A DNA stretch of 7,290 bases from Chloroflexota bacterium (GCA_013153335.1 JAADEP010000010.1:1-7290); one strand, 5' to 3'; counted from the stretch's first letter, positions 1 through 6,580 are shown. Notes: generated from the letters alone by a model not told the origin. Numbers and translations: made by a program.

Positions 1-462
1 ATGAACCTCGCGCCGGAAGCGAATTTGGCCCTTATGCGATTGGGATGGGAGGACGAGATCCCGAGCGTTGGTTGGGGCGACCTGCACGCGTTGGGCTTTG
101 ACGAAGCCGGCCTGAAGCCCCATCCAGCCCATGCTTTGCTCGCGCTTGCCCGGGCCCTAGGCCTGTCCCTGTCCGAGGCCGGTGCGTGGACTCAGCAGGT
201 ACTCGCCGCCGCGCGACCAGCTCGCCTTTGGCCCCAGGGCGCGCTTTACCTCGCGGTGGTGGAAGATACCTCGCCCGGGGTGCGCGCGGTTCAAGCTGCG
301 CGCGAACAGCTCGAGGCCGTCTATGCCGAACCCGTCTCCGTACACACGCTGGGGCTCACTCGCTCGCCCGTCAAGACGCACGCCCTCGCGCAAACGGGTG
401 CGCGCGTCCTCACCCACTGGGCCCAAGTCGCGCGCGCCCTCCAGGCTTGGGGATGCCCTTGA
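1..462 (+). CDS. Probable HAD-superfamily hydrolase, C-terminal part (tentative)
   Basis: An open frame of 153 codons ends at TGA 460-462 and starts exactly at the window edge. The ATG at position 1 may be internal, and no ribosome-binding site can be seen. I do not recognise a named family with certainty. Residues 38-44 (LKPHPAH) followed by a helix resemble HAD motif III, with K39 as the conserved lysine. Residues 82-94 (hydrophobic strand, then VVEDTSPGV) resemble motif IV with the acidic pair E88-D89 and the usual following helix. The end (GARVLTHWAQVARAL) resembles the last HAD strand and helix. The stretch between motifs III and IV, about 45 residues, is longer than in simple HAD phosphatases. 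The motif I DxD nucleophile and motif II would lie upstream of the window, so activity cannot be judged. The gene converges on thrB. The coding call is fairly secure; the family call is inference. Confidence 0.5.
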   Translation: MNLAPEANLALMRLGWEDEIPSVGWGDLHALGFDEAGLKPHPAHALLALARALGLSLSEAGAWTQQVLAAARPARLWPQGALYLAVVEDTSPGVRAVQAAREQLEAVYAEPVSVHTLGLTRSPVKTHALAQTGARVLTHWAQVARALQAWGCP

Positions 463-505
463 CCTTTGCGCTCGCTCACGCAAGCCGAAATAAATTAGGA
501 ACGCC

Positions 506-1423
506 CTACTCCACCCAAACGCCGCGTGGGCTGGGTCGCAGGCGCCAAACGCGAGCAGGAACGCCGTGTTCTGCGAAGGTTTGGGCCAAGGCCTGGCCAA
601 CCGCGTCGGCCTCTGGCGCCGCGAACGCGACCACGCCCGGCCCCGCGCCCGACAGCGCGCCGGCCCAAGCCCCAGCTTCGCGCGCGCGAGCCAGGGCATC
701 CGCCGCGCCCGGGATTCGCGGAAGGCGATACGGCTGATGCCAGCGATCTTGCATCCCCTGAGCCAAGAGCTCGGGATTGCCTTGGCGAAAGGCTTCGATG
801 AGCAGGACGGCTCGGCCTAAGTTGAATACGGCATCGGCTAAGGGAACTTGACGAGGCAAGGCAGCTCGGGCTTCGTCCGTGCTCAAGCGCACGTCGGGCC
901 GCGCGTACCATACGACCAGGCCGCCTTCCTGCCAAGTCGATGCCACAGGCAGGGGGTGGACCCAAGGCCGTCCGCTTTCGGGTTCCAAGCCTGTGGCCGT
1001 GAGCCCACCCCAAAGGGCCGGAGCCGCGTTGTCAGGATGCCCCTCCATCGCGGTAACGAGGGCCAACACGTCGTCCCGCGATAGCGGGTATCCCAGCCAG
1101 GCGTTCGCCGCCCACGCGCCTGCGACAGCCGCAGCCGCGCTGGACCCCAGCCCTGACCCCAAGGGGATCCGATTTTCGCAGTGCATCGCGATGGGTGGGC
1201 GAACCGCGCCCACGCGCTCGAACACGGCCTCGAAGGCCTGCCACACGCGATTGCGCGAGTCGGTCGGAAGTTGTCCCGCGCCTTCGCCGGTGACGGTTAA
1301 TCGATCCTCCTGTGCCGCGCGTACGGTCACGGTGTTCCACAGGTCCAAAGCCAGGCCCAGCACGTCAAAGCCGGGCCCCAAATTGGCTGTGGTCGCGGGC
1401 ACATGGACGCGCACGCTCGCCAT
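506..1423 (-). CDS. thrB: Homoserine kinase
   Basis: This is a cytoplasmic GHMP-family kinase that phosphorylates L-homoserine with ATP to O-phospho-L-homoserine, the step before threonine synthase. It has 305 residues, the normal family length. The N-terminal substrate motif is at residues 7-25 (PATTANLGPGFDVLG). The glycine/serine-rich phosphate-binding loop is at 88-98 (PLGSGLGSSAA). A family segment GHPDNAAPALWGG lies at 128-140, and the C-terminal GHMP glycine motif (GALSGAGPGVVAF) at 255-267. The ATG lies 12 nt after the rny stop, and that gap contains GAGG, so it is probably translated from the rny transcript. The other threonine genes (homoserine dehydrogenase, threonine synthase) are not in the window. 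The gene ends with TAG, 43 nt from the converging gene. No key motif is missing. Confidence 0.96.
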   Translation of the reverse strand: MASVRVHVPATTANLGPGFDVLGLALDLWNTVTVRAAQEDRLTVTGEGAGQLPTDSRNRVWQAFEAVFERVGAVRPPIAMHCENRIPLGSGLGSSAAAAVAGAWAANAWLGYPLSRDDVLALVTAMEGHPDNAAPALWGGLTATGLEPESGRPWVHPLPVASTWQEGGLVVWYARPDVRLSTDEARAALPRQVPLADAVFNLGRAVLLIEAFRQGNPELLAQGMQDRWHQPYRLPRIPGAADALARAREAGAWAGALSGAGPGVVAFAAPEADAVGQALAQTFAEHGVPARVWRLRPSPRGVWVE

Positions 1424-1435
1424 CGTCGCCTCAGC

Positions 1436-2965
1436 TTAGTTGGCGTAGTCCACCGCGCGGAGCTCGCGAATCACCGTTACTTTGATTTGCCCGGGGTATT
1501 GCAGGTTTTCTTCGATGGTCTTCGCGATCTCCCGCGCGAGCCGGTTCGCTTGCAGGTCGTCCACCTCGGAGGGCTTGACGATGACGCGGAGCTCACGGCC
1601 CGCTTGCAGTGCGTAGCATTCCTCAACGCCCGGGAAGCTCTTCGCAATTTCCTCTAAGGCTTTGACGCGTTTGATGTACTCCTCCACGCTCTCGCGGCGG
1701 GCCCCTGGCCGCGCGCCCGAGATCGCGTCCGCGACCTCTACCAAGATGGCCTCAATGGTCTCTTGTTCGACATCGTGATGGTGCGCGGCCACGGCATGGA
1801 CCACGGGTTCGGGCAGGCCGTGGTGCTTCAGGAACTCCGCGCCAATGAGGGCGTGCGTGCCTTCGACACCGTGATCCATGGCTTTCCCGATGTCGTGCAA
1901 GAGCGCTGCTGTGCGCGCGATTTGGACGTCGGCCCCTAGCTCAGAAGCGAGTACGGCCGCAATGCGGGCGGTTTCGATCGCGTGGTGAAGCTGGTTTTGG
2001 CCGTACGAGGTGCGGAACTTGAGCCGGCCAAGCATCTTGATGACCTCGGGGGGCAATGCCGGCACGCCGGCTTTATGCATCGCCTCCTCGCCGGCCTCTA
2101 AGATGATGCGCTCGACCTCCTGGCGTTCCTTCTGAATGACCTTCTCAATATGGGTCGGGTGGATGCGGCCATCCATGACCAGTTTAGTCAGCGCACGCCG
2201 CGCGATTTCACGGCGCACCGGGTCAAAGGACGCGATGGTGACCGCTTCAGGCGTATCGTCGACGATGAGGTCCACGCCGGCAGCCTGCTCGAACGCGCGG
2301 ATGTTCCGACCGTTGCGACCGATGATGCGGCCTTTCATTTCTTCCGAAGGTAAGGGCACGACCGTGGTCGTGAGCTCGGCCACTTCCTCGGTCGCGATGC
2401 GTTGGATGGCCGTGGCCAGAATCTTGCGCGCGCGGCGCTCGCCTTCTTCTTTGGCCTCTTCCTCAATCTGTCGGATAATGCGCGCCATATCCTGCCGCGC
2501 TTCTTGCGCCACCTGTTCCAGCAAGATTTGTCGCGCCTCTTCACGGGTGAGCTGCGCAATTTCTTGGAGCTTGGCCTCTTGTTGTTGATAGAGGCGCTCA
2601 ATTTCGTTGGCGCGTTTATCCAACGCGCTTTGCCGTTTGTTGAGGGCTTGTTCGCGCTGGTGCAGGTGCTCTAACCGGCGCTCGAGGTCTTCCCAGCGCC
2701 GGCGAAGGCGATTTTCGTCGCGCTGGAGATCACGACGACGACGGTTGATCTCGTCTTCGGCTTCGCGTCGGAGCTTGAGGGCCTGATCCTTAGCCTCGAG
2801 CTCGATTTGGCGCGCTTTCTCCTCCGCTTCTTGCAAAATTTGCTTCGCGCGCGTTTCCACATCAGCCAATAGCTTTTGGTCGCGCCGGGTTTTGTACCAC
2901 CACCCGATCGCGATGCCTGACGCGATGCCAATGAGCCATGCCAAGATGCCTACGACGAATTCCAT
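1436..2965 (-). CDS. rny: Ribonuclease Y
   Basis: RNase Y is a membrane-anchored endoribonuclease that starts decay and processing of mRNA in many bacteria lacking RNase E. The 509 residues are close to the usual length of about 510-520. Domains in order: one N-terminal membrane segment at about residues 3-23; a long charged coiled coil at about 30-200, rich in Glu, Arg, Lys and Gln; a KH RNA-binding domain from about 205 with the GxxG loop G216-R-N-G219; and an HD domain at about 320-420. The HD domain has H328, the H357-D358 pair (LLHDIGK), H395-H397 (AHHHD) and D413. A conserved C-terminal region follows, ending at residue 509. The KH loop reads GRNG, whereas Bacillus-type proteins have GREG as I remember them. 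The start is fixed by an AAGGAGG directly after the recX stop. Its place between recX and thrB implies co-transcription. Confidence 0.97.
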   Translation of the reverse strand: MEFVVGILAWLIGIASGIAIGWWYKTRRDQKLLADVETRAKQILQEAEEKARQIELEAKDQALKLRREAEDEINRRRRDLQRDENRLRRRWEDLERRLEHLHQREQALNKRQSALDKRANEIERLYQQQEAKLQEIAQLTREEARQILLEQVAQEARQDMARIIRQIEEEAKEEGERRARKILATAIQRIATEEVAELTTTVVPLPSEEMKGRIIGRNGRNIRAFEQAAGVDLIVDDTPEAVTIASFDPVRREIARRALTKLVMDGRIHPTHIEKVIQKERQEVERIILEAGEEAMHKAGVPALPPEVIKMLGRLKFRTSYGQNQLHHAIETARIAAVLASELGADVQIARTAALLHDIGKAMDHGVEGTHALIGAEFLKHHGLPEPVVHAVAAHHHDVEQETIEAILVEVADAISGARPGARRESVEEYIKRVKALEEIAKSFPGVEECYALQAGRELRVIVKPSEVDDLQANRLAREIAKTIEENLQYPGQIKVTVIRELRAVDYAN

Positions 2966-2970
2966 TGTTG

Positions 2971-2977
2971 CCTCCTT
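2971..2977 (-). promoter_or_regulatory. Strong Shine-Dalgarno site of rny
   Basis: The minus strand reads AAGGAGG, a perfect anti-16S match, 5 nt before the rny ATG. It begins immediately after the recX TAA (2978-2980). A ribosome finishing recX would stop on top of it, so recX termination and rny initiation may be coupled. It is much stronger than the site visible upstream of recX. Confidence 0.9.
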
Positions 2978-3631
2978 TTATGCTTCAGGTTCCAGCGTGC
3001 CCGGGTGCACCTCTTGCCACAAGGTCCGAAGGATCGTGCGCACCAACGCGAGGGGGAATCCGCGGCGGGCCAAATATCCCCCCAAGCGGCGTTGGAACGC
3101 GGACCACTCGAGGTGCTGATAACGGGGGAGGACACGGCGGGCCAAGTCCCAAGCCAGGCGTTCTTCGTCAACTTGGCCCAGGGCCTCTTCGATGGCTTCG
3201 TCGGGCACGCCCTTGGCCCGAAGCTCGGCCCGCAAACGAGCCTTGCCCCGGGGCCGAAAGTGGGACTGGTTTTCGACCCACATCCGCGCAAAGCGGTGAT
3301 CGTCCAACCAGCCCAGGCTGTCCAAGCGCTCAAACGTCGCTTGGATGACCGTGTCGGAAAAGCCGCGACGTTGCAGATATTGCCGCAGTTCGTGGCGGGT
3401 GAAAAGCCGCCGTGCCAGGCGCCGCGTGACCAAGTCCCAAGCCCGGCGTTGGGCGTCGGCCTGGCGAAGGGCTTCCACTTGTTGCGCGGTTAGGATTTGG
3501 CCGGGCTGCAAGGTTTGGGCCAAATCCGCGGCCAGGCTAAAGGGCTCCCCCCCGTCCCAAAGCACGCGTACGCGGCCGCGGCGGGCGGGGCGCAAGGCCA
3601 GGATCCGATAAGCGGGTGCTGCGTTGTCCAT
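2978..3631 (-). CDS. recX: Regulatory protein RecX
   Basis: RecX binds RecA and the RecA filament and modulates, usually inhibits, its recombinase activity. The 217 residues contain the family's three-helix repeats: about 64-101 (RRLARRLFTRHELRQYL), about 105-150 and about 155-205. The signature is at 105-141, with LGWLDDHRFARMWVE, then RPRGKARLRAELRAKGV. The N-terminal 60 residues form a basic, beta-rich extension as in Firmicute-type RecX proteins. ATG 3629-3631 is the only ordinary start: the frame stays open upstream to a TGA near 3740 but contains no ATG, GTG or TTG. No good Shine-Dalgarno precedes it (only GAGTGG about 7 nt away), which would suit low RecX output relative to RecA. It follows recA after a 161-nt hairpin-rich gap and is followed by rny after 12 nt. 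Confidence 0.93.
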   Translation of the reverse strand: MDNAAPAYRILALRPARRGRVRVLWDGGEPFSLAADLAQTLQPGQILTAQQVEALRQADAQRRAWDLVTRRLARRLFTRHELRQYLQRRGFSDTVIQATFERLDSLGWLDDHRFARMWVENQSHFRPRGKARLRAELRAKGVPDEAIEEALGQVDEERLAWDLARRVLPRYQHLEWSAFQRRLGGYLARRGFPLALVRTILRTLWQEVHPGTLEPEA

Positions 3632-3642
3632 GTTAAACCACT

Positions 3643-3670
3643 CGCCGCCGGGCGCGCGGCCACGGCGGCG
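3643..3670 (-). other. Inverted repeat just upstream of recX start
   Basis: CGCCGCC (3643-3649) and GGCGGCG (3664-3670) form a perfect 7-bp all-GC stem with a 14-nt loop. On the recX transcript the 3' arm ends 11 nt before the ATG, so the structure could partly mask the weak ribosome-binding region. In DNA this rich in G and C, a 7-bp match can arise by chance. Confidence 0.45.
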
Positions 3671-3688
3671 ATCAGCAACAAAGAAGGC

Positions 3689-3707
3689 CCCTTCCCTTAG
3701 GGAAGGG
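3689..3707 (-). other. Inverted repeat in recA-recX spacer
   Basis: CCCTTCCC (3689-3696) and GGGAAGGG (3700-3707) form a perfect 8-bp stem with a 3-nt loop, the strongest hairpin in the spacer. On the minus strand it is followed by GGCCTTCTTTGTTG, which is only partly T-rich and does not make a canonical Rho-independent terminator. Partial termination or mRNA end protection between recA and recX is possible. Confidence 0.6.
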
Positions 3708-3734
3708 TTTCGTAAGCCGTTGAATTGGACACCA

Positions 3735-3750
3735 CGGCCTCAAGAGGCCG
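3735..3750 (-). other. Inverted repeat in recA-recX spacer
   Basis: CGGCCT (3735-3740) and AGGCCG (3745-3750) make a 6-bp GC-rich stem closing a 4-nt loop. No T-run follows on either strand. It lies about 43 nt downstream of the recA stop, between two other hairpins. Confidence 0.5.
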
Positions 3751-3766
3751 GAGATGACCACCGTGA

Positions 3767-3785
3767 CCACGCGTACCGCGCGTGG
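3767..3785 (-). other. Inverted repeat directly downstream of recA
   Basis: CCACGCG (3767-3773) and CGCGTGG (3779-3785) form a perfect 7-bp stem with a 5-nt loop, starting about 7 nt after the recA TAA. No T-run follows. Its position suits a 3'-end stabiliser of recA mRNA, but the sequence alone does not prove a role. Confidence 0.55.
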
Positions 3786-3792
3786 GAAGTCC

Positions 3793-4830
3793 TTAAGCTT
3801 CCGGCACGTCCCCTGCGGGGAGTACCGTATCCGGCAAGAGTTGTTGCCGGATCAGCATTTCAATCTCATAGGCCAGGTCCGGATGCTCGCGCAAAAAGGC
3901 CTTGGCGTTTTCACGGCCTTGCCCCAAGCGCAGGTCGCCGTAGGAATAGAACGAGCCCCGTTTGGTAATCAAGCCCAGATCCACGGCCAAGTCCAGCAAA
4001 TCGCCTTCTTTCGAAATGCCCTGATTGTACAAAATATCGAACTCGGCCGTCCGGAAGGGCGGGGCAACTTTGTTCTTGACGACCTTGACCCGCACCCGGT
4101 TGCCGATAACTTCGGACCCGACCTTAATGCTCTGCGTTCGTCGAATATCCAAGCGAACCGATGCGTAGAATTTGAGCGCCAACCCTCCCGGCGTTGTCTC
4201 GGGATTGCCGAACATCACGCCGATCTTTTGGCGTAATTGATTGGTGAAGATGACGGCTGTATTGGTCTGTTTGATCGCGCCGGTTAGTTTGCGTAACGCT
4301 TGTGACATGAGCCGGGCTTGCATGCCCACGCTGGCGTCGCCCATATCGCCCTCAATTTCGGCCCGGGGGACGAGCGCGGCTACGCTATCGATCACCACAA
4401 CATCAACCGCGCCCGAACGGATGAGCGCTTCCGCGATTTCCAGCGCTTGCTCGCCCGTATCCGGCTGGCTGATGAGCAAATTCTCCACGTCCACGCCGAT
4501 GCGCTCCGCGTAGGCGGGATCGAGGGCGTGCTCCATATCGATGAACGCCGCGACGCCACCCATCTTCTGCGCTTCGGCCACAATGTGCAAAGCCAGCGTA
4601 GTCTTGCCCGAGCTCTCCGGCCCGTAAATTTCCGTAATCCGTCCGCGCGGAATCCCGCCAATCCCTAAAGCAATATCGAGCGACAACGCGCCCGTGGGGA
4701 TGGCTTCCACCCGTAAATGTTGCGCCTCGCCCAGGCGCATCACCGCGCCTTCGCCAAATCGCTTGGTGAGCGATTCTAAGGTCTGCCGTAGAACTTCATC
4801 ACGTCCGAGCGATTCCTTCTTCCGAGCCAT
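3793..4830 (-). CDS. recA: Recombinase RecA
   Basis: RecA is the ATP-dependent strand-exchange recombinase. It forms filaments on ssDNA and, where an SOS system exists, triggers LexA self-cleavage. At 345 residues it is standard length. Walker A is at 70-77 (GPESSGKT, K76), the catalytic glutamate is E100 in FIDMEHALDP, and Walker B is at 144-149 (VVVIDS). DNA-binding loop L1 lies at about 158-168 (IEGDMGDASVG), and loop L2 at about 196-216 with TNQLRQKIGVMFGNPETTPGG. The C-terminal domain runs from about 270, and its end (LPAGDVPEA) is short and less acidic than in Escherichia coli. GAGGAG lies 8 nt before the ATG. The gene has its own likely promoter at 4852-4880 and is followed by recX. 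Nothing suggests inactivation or an intein. Confidence 0.98.
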   Translation of the reverse strand: MARKKESLGRDEVLRQTLESLTKRFGEGAVMRLGEAQHLRVEAIPTGALSLDIALGIGGIPRGRITEIYGPESSGKTTLALHIVAEAQKMGGVAAFIDMEHALDPAYAERIGVDVENLLISQPDTGEQALEIAEALIRSGAVDVVVIDSVAALVPRAEIEGDMGDASVGMQARLMSQALRKLTGAIKQTNTAVIFTNQLRQKIGVMFGNPETTPGGLALKFYASVRLDIRRTQSIKVGSEVIGNRVRVKVVKNKVAPPFRTAEFDILYNQGISKEGDLLDLAVDLGLITKRGSFYSYGDLRLGQGRENAKAFLREHPDLAYEIEMLIRQQLLPDTVLPAGDVPEA

Positions 4831-4851
4831 GCGCTACTCTCCTCAGCCTAA

Positions 4852-4880
4852 AGTGTATCGCAAACCCTAGGCCTTGGCAA
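4852..4880 (-). promoter_or_regulatory. Probable sigma70-type promoter of recA
   Basis: On the minus strand TTGCCA (4875-4880, 5 of 6 to TTGACA) is followed after exactly 17 nt by TACACT (4852-4857, 4 of 6 to TATAAT). Just upstream, 4883-4900 is an AT-rich tract (minus strand AAACAAATTAAAAAGG) that stands out in this GC-rich DNA and resembles an UP element. The predicted start is near 4845, giving a leader of only about 15 nt that begins almost at the Shine-Dalgarno sequence (4837-4844). No E. coli-type (CTG-N10-CAG) or Bacillus-type (CGAAC-N4-GTTCG) LexA operator is visible. Confidence 0.65.
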
Positions 4881-4933
4881 GACCTTTTTAATTTGTTTGA
4901 GGCAAAGCGGATTGGACGCAGCGCGCAACCAGG

Positions 4934-5926
4934 TCACGAGTGAAAGAGGTTGGGCAGGTATTTTTGCGCGAAGAGCGCAGGGGTGCCCCCGGTGTGCCAG
5001 AACACTACGCGACGACCGAACAGGTGCCCTCGGCGCGCGCGGTCCACCAACCCGGCCAGGGCTCGCCCAGTGTAGACCGGGTCAACGAGCAGCCCCTCGA
5101 GCCGGGCGGCCAAGGTGATGGCCTCGCGCTCCGCCGCGGTGAGCACGCCATACCCCGGTTGCGCGTACGTATCGTCCACCAGCACCTCGGAAGGATGGAC
5201 GGTCAGGTCCGAGCGGCCCATATGCGCGAGCGCGGCTTCGGCCAAAGCGGCCACGCGCTTCTGCAGAGCGTGCGCGGGTTGATCCACGCTGATACCGAGG
5301 ATGATGCCGGTGTAGCCCAAAAGGCGCGCGCCCGCGACCAGCCCCGCTTGGGTGCCGCCCGAAGACGACGCCAAGACAATAACTTCAGGCGCGGGGTCGA
5401 GCTGATCCAAAAGTTCAGCCAGCGCGTCCGCGTAGGCCCGGGCGCCCAGGGCGTTCGAACCACCATACGGAATCAAATAAGGTCGCCGGCCTTCGGCGCG
5501 CAAGGCTTCGACCGTCTCGACCAGACGCTGATCCCGCTCGTCCCACGAAGTCCAAACGACCTGCGCGCCCAAAAGAGCATCGAGGGCGAGATTCCCGCCC
5601 GCCTCGGCCGGCGATTGAGGTTCTCCGGCCAAGACCAATACCGCGCGCAGGCCCCACTGCGCGGCGGCTGCCGCGGTCTGACGACAATGGTTGGATTGGG
5701 CCGCGCCCGCGGTGACAAGCGTGTCCGCGCCCTGTTGTAGAGCTTCGGCAACCAGATACGCGAGCTTGCGCGTTTTGTTGCCGCCGAAGGCCAGACCGGT
5801 AAGGTCATCGCGCTTGACCCAAAGCTCCAAGCCAAGGGTTTGGCTAAGCCGCGGCAGGAACTGCACCGGCGTCGGCAGCGCAGCCAAGGGCAAGTGGGGC
5901 CATGGACGAACGGGCAACGGAGGCAT
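4934..5926 (-). CDS. D-cysteine desulfhydrase / ACC deaminase-family PLP enzyme
   Basis: This is a fold-type II PLP enzyme. The likely reaction is breakdown of D-cysteine to pyruvate, H2S and ammonia. Numbered from this start it has 330 residues. The PLP lysine is K51 in FGGNKTRKL, the cofactor/substrate loop is at 76-84 (AQSNHCRQT), and the phosphate-binding loop is at 187-195 (SSSGGTQAG). The C-terminal part has PVYTGRAL (283-290) and HTGGTPALF (311-319). True ACC deaminases have Glu after the tyrosine (YEG), while this has Thr (YTG), which favours the D-cysteine desulfhydrase side; related sulfo-lyases remain possible. An ATG 17 codons further upstream (5977) is rejected: it lies inside the translin gene and lacks homologous sequence, whereas AAGGAG sits 6 nt before this ATG. 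One nucleotide separates it from the translin stop, so the two are probably translationally coupled. Confidence 0.85.
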   Translation of the reverse strand: MPPLPVRPWPHLPLAALPTPVQFLPRLSQTLGLELWVKRDDLTGLAFGGNKTRKLAYLVAEALQQGADTLVTAGAAQSNHCRQTAAAAAQWGLRAVLVLAGEPQSPAEAGGNLALDALLGAQVVWTSWDERDQRLVETVEALRAEGRRPYLIPYGGSNALGARAYADALAELLDQLDPAPEVIVLASSSGGTQAGLVAGARLLGYTGIILGISVDQPAHALQKRVAALAEAALAHMGRSDLTVHPSEVLVDDTYAQPGYGVLTAAEREAITLAARLEGLLVDPVYTGRALAGLVDRARRGHLFGRRVVFWHTGGTPALFAQKYLPNLFHS

Positions 5927-5927
5927 G

Positions 5928-6569
5928 CTAGGCTCCTTTGTGCTGATGTTGATGCCATTCCCGGAGTAAGGTTTCAACTTCTTGCAAGCGCAGGCTCAGG
6001 GTGATGTCCCCTCGGGTACGCTCGATCAGACTGCGGGCGACATCGGTAAGGCGTCGCAGGCCGCCCGTGATCGCATCGGGGTAGTCCATCAAGATAAGCA
6101 GGCCATAGATCTCATCCATATAAGCCAGCATGGTCTCGGCCCGCTGAGAATAACCGTGCCGCAGGATGTTGAGGGTATGGCGTCGCAGCTCACCGACCGC
6201 TTCTGCCAAGCCGCGCAAATAGGTGTTGGTCGGCACCTGCAAATCCTCCGGCATGGGGAGCGGATGCCCGGCGATGAGACTATACACGATGTTGGCCTCA
6301 GCGTATTCTTTGAGCGCGTCTTGGGTATAGCCGGCGTAGAACAAGTCGGGGTAATCGGCCAGATCGGTATGGAGCCGCTGGGCGATCGTCCGCCCTTCGT
6401 CCAAGAAGTTTTGTGCGGCTTTGTAGTCTTCCCGGTGTACGGCTTGGATGGCGCGAGCGCTGGCGCGTACCAGCTTGCGGGCGTGGGTTAAAGCCTGCTC
6501 TCGCGCCGCATTGCGGGCTTCGAATTCCCGCAGCGCGCGTTCGGCGAGGGTTTCCAGTGGTAGCAACAT
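5928..6569 (-). CDS. Translin/TRAX-family protein
   Basis: Translin-family proteins bind single-stranded DNA and RNA as ring- or barrel-shaped oligomers. In eukaryotes translin plus TRAX forms the C3PO endoribonuclease, and archaea have single-protein versions. This 213-residue all-helical protein matches the family pattern: basic helix at 31-46 (RKLVRASARAIQAVHR), AGYTQDALKEYAEA at 79-92, TYLRGLAEAVGELRR at 116-130, MDEIYGLLILMDYPDAI at 151-167, and GLRRLTDVARSLIERTRGD at 170-188. By motif alignment E88, E91 (EYAE) and D152 match the three acidic residues needed for RNase activity in TRAX (E126, E129, D193 in human), so it may be a catalytic, TRAX-like member. Such bacterial genes can be mislabelled as haloacid dehalogenase. 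It sits 11 nt after the DUF3467 gene, with AGGA 7 nt before its ATG. Family call confident; substrate unknown. Confidence 0.85.
   Translation of the reverse strand: MLLPLETLAERALREFEARNAAREQALTHARKLVRASARAIQAVHREDYKAAQNFLDEGRTIAQRLHTDLADYPDLFYAGYTQDALKEYAEANIVYSLIAGHPLPMPEDLQVPTNTYLRGLAEAVGELRRHTLNILRHGYSQRAETMLAYMDEIYGLLILMDYPDAITGGLRRLTDVARSLIERTRGDITLSLRLQEVETLLREWHQHQHKGA
5933..5938 (-). promoter_or_regulatory. Shine-Dalgarno site deciding the PLP enzyme start
   Basis: The minus strand reads AAGGAG, 6 nt before the ATG at 5924-5926. It lies within the last codons of the translin-family gene, whose TAG is at 5928-5930. It supports the 330-residue start over the upstream in-frame ATG. Confidence 0.8.
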
Positions 6570-6580
6570 AGGCCCATCCT

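Noticed and set aside
463..505. Bidirectional terminator between the convergent left-edge gene and thrB
   Set aside because: Only a 5-bp stem (TTGCG 466-470, CGCAA 479-483) with an 8-nt loop and no proper T-run; too weak to call.
186..1439. Several long open frames on both strands overlapping thrB and the left-edge gene (186-737 +, 157-699 -, 495-1013 -, 879-1439 +)
   Set aside because: They are Arg/Pro/Ala-rich translations without family motifs, and they overlap the well-supported thrB and the left-edge gene.
2136..2674. Open frames antisense to the coiled-coil and KH regions of rny
   Set aside because: The rny frame has full domain support. These are composition-driven shadows with no ribosome site or motif.
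3689..3750. Rho-independent terminator between recA and recX
   Set aside because: The stems are good, but no run of T residues follows on the minus strand (only GGCCTTCTTTGTTG after the best one).
4841..4933. LexA operator upstream of recA
   Set aside because: No CTG-N10-CAG or CGAAC-N4-GTTCG type palindrome found by eye; a lineage-specific motif cannot be excluded.
4940..5740. Plus-strand open frame of 266 codons
   Set aside because: It lies entirely antisense to the PLP enzyme, whose frame shows clear family motifs. Its protein is low-complexity Arg/Gly/Ala-rich with no recognisable domain, as expected from GC-rich shadow frames.
5924..5977. Upstream ATG at 5977 as start of the PLP enzyme
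   Set aside because: The extra 17 residues overlap the translin gene and do not resemble the family N-terminus. The ATG at 5926 has AAGGAG at 6 nt.
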